Below, one piece after another: positions 63,721 to 64,000 of a stretch of DNA of 64,000 nt (the stretch's first letter is position 1; the number at the start of each line of letters is the position of its first letter). Where the stretch lies: contig NZ_CP079925.1 in the NCBI RefSeq assembly GCF_019355935.1, positions 3,410,001 through 3,474,000 of the forward strand, read 5' to 3'. The notes under the pieces were generated by a model, which was given only the letters and a program-made list of their open reading frames with translations, did not search any database and was not told the origin of the DNA. Source of the DNA: Comamonas sp. Y33R10-2 (GTDB lineage Bacteria > Pseudomonadota > Gammaproteobacteria > Burkholderiales > Burkholderiaceae_C). Position numbers and translations under genes: made by a program.

Positions 63721-64000
63721 TCAGGCCACTTCCACCTCAACCACGATGGGTCGAGGGTGGGCAATAGTTTCCTTGAGGATCCGGCTTAGCTGACTAGCGT
63801 CTTCCACATGAATGCCATCGCAGCCGTGGCCTTTGGCCAGAGCCACAAAGTCGAGATCGGGTAGTTCTGTGCCTTCTACCTTTTCACCTTCGCGGTAGCC
63901 AAAGACTTTGGAGAAGTCTTGCAGCGCGGCGTAGCGGCGGTTTTTGAGAATCACAAAGGTGATGGGCAGGCGTAGATGGGCCGCAGTCCACAGGGCCTGA
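63721..64000 (-). CDS. TPP-dependent enzyme, benzoylformate decarboxylase-like (C-terminal part)
   Basis: The frame is open to the window edge, giving the last 93 residues. QALWTAAHLRLPITFVILKN then RRYAALQ, LDFVALAKGHGCDGIHVEDASQL and RPIVVEVEVA match the C-terminal TPP-binding domain of benzoylformate decarboxylase/acetolactate synthase-type enzymes. The Asn ligand of the NN motif is kept (KN here). Substrate cannot be set from this part. It lies 64 nt upstream of the Bug-family gene on the same strand. Confidence 0.82.
   Translation of the reverse strand, partial: QALWTAAHLRLPITFVILKNRRYAALQDFSKVFGYREGEKVEGTELPDLDFVALAKGHGCDGIHVEDASQLSRILKETIAHPRPIVVEVEVA

Overview
The window is a 64 kb piece of a betaproteobacterial chromosome, almost certainly Comamonadaceae and probably Comamonas or a close relative. 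This rests on gene order and protein similarity recognised by eye (dcw cluster, accB-accC-prmA-DUF3426-pfkB block, ampD-pilR-pilS block, Bug-family solute binding protein, alanine/lysine-rich histone H1-like protein), not on a database search. It is mostly core chromosome. No rRNA, tRNA, CRISPR array, prophage or transposase gene was recognised.

Layout. 1-11957 (+): end of the division and cell wall cluster, mraY(partial)-murD-ftsW-murG-murC-ddl-ftsQ-ftsA-ftsZ-lpxC plus a small membrane protein. Five successive junctions from murD to ftsQ are 4-nt ATGA overlaps. 12163-20049: an RcnB-like secreted protein, then ruvC, mtgA, aroE, a TonB-like protein, an RNB-domain ribonuclease and a YqiA-type esterase on the minus strand, with rodA divergent. 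20418-24829: tldD, aroG with an aromatic-rich leader peptide and attenuator, a YqcC-like gene and a small unknown gene. 24975-33113: mpl (minus), an unknown gene coupled to a TlpA-like thioredoxin, accB-accC, prmA, a DUF3426 protein and a PfkB kinase. 33218-38475 (-): a repeat-built H1-like histone, then nrdB and nrdA. 39141-48999 (-): one run of seven closely packed genes, from a large hybrid sensor kinase and a GGDEF response regulator through a CcsA/YpjD-like protein, a PP0621-like protein and PilS-PilR to AmpD. 49342-51521 (+): ffh and an NlpC/P60 lipoprotein. 51566-55754 (-): an unusual translationally coupled three-gene operon (alpha-helical repeat protein, PcfJ-like protein, DUF1266 protein). 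55947-64000: miaB, a small secreted protein, fdhD, modCBA with divergent modE, a Bug-family binding protein and the end of a benzoylformate-decarboxylase-like TPP enzyme.

Themes. Cell wall growth and recycling are heavily represented: precursor synthesis (murD, murG, murC, ddl, mraY), SEDS proteins and glycan polymerisation (ftsW, rodA, mtgA), recycling (mpl, ampD) and hydrolysis (NlpC/P60). Molybdate uptake (modABC), its regulator (modE) and fdhD form a molybdoenzyme supply module with a perfect 9-bp inverted repeat between modA and modE.

The most interesting signals are: (1) a 20-codon leader peptide with a run YFFYFWF and mutually exclusive hairpins ahead of aroG; (2) a dispersed repeat whose hairpins show compensatory changes and which sits 4-8 nt after stop codons, always in the sense orientation; (3) a second dispersed element with terminal inverted repeats, present in a 128-bp and a 94-bp form that differ by a clean 33-bp deletion between direct repeats; (4) the three-gene helical-repeat/PcfJ-like/DUF1266 operon; (5) four DnaA-box-like 9-mers at exact 11-bp spacing upstream of nrdA; (6) a histone-like gene made of two tandem arrays of 36 and 21 bp.
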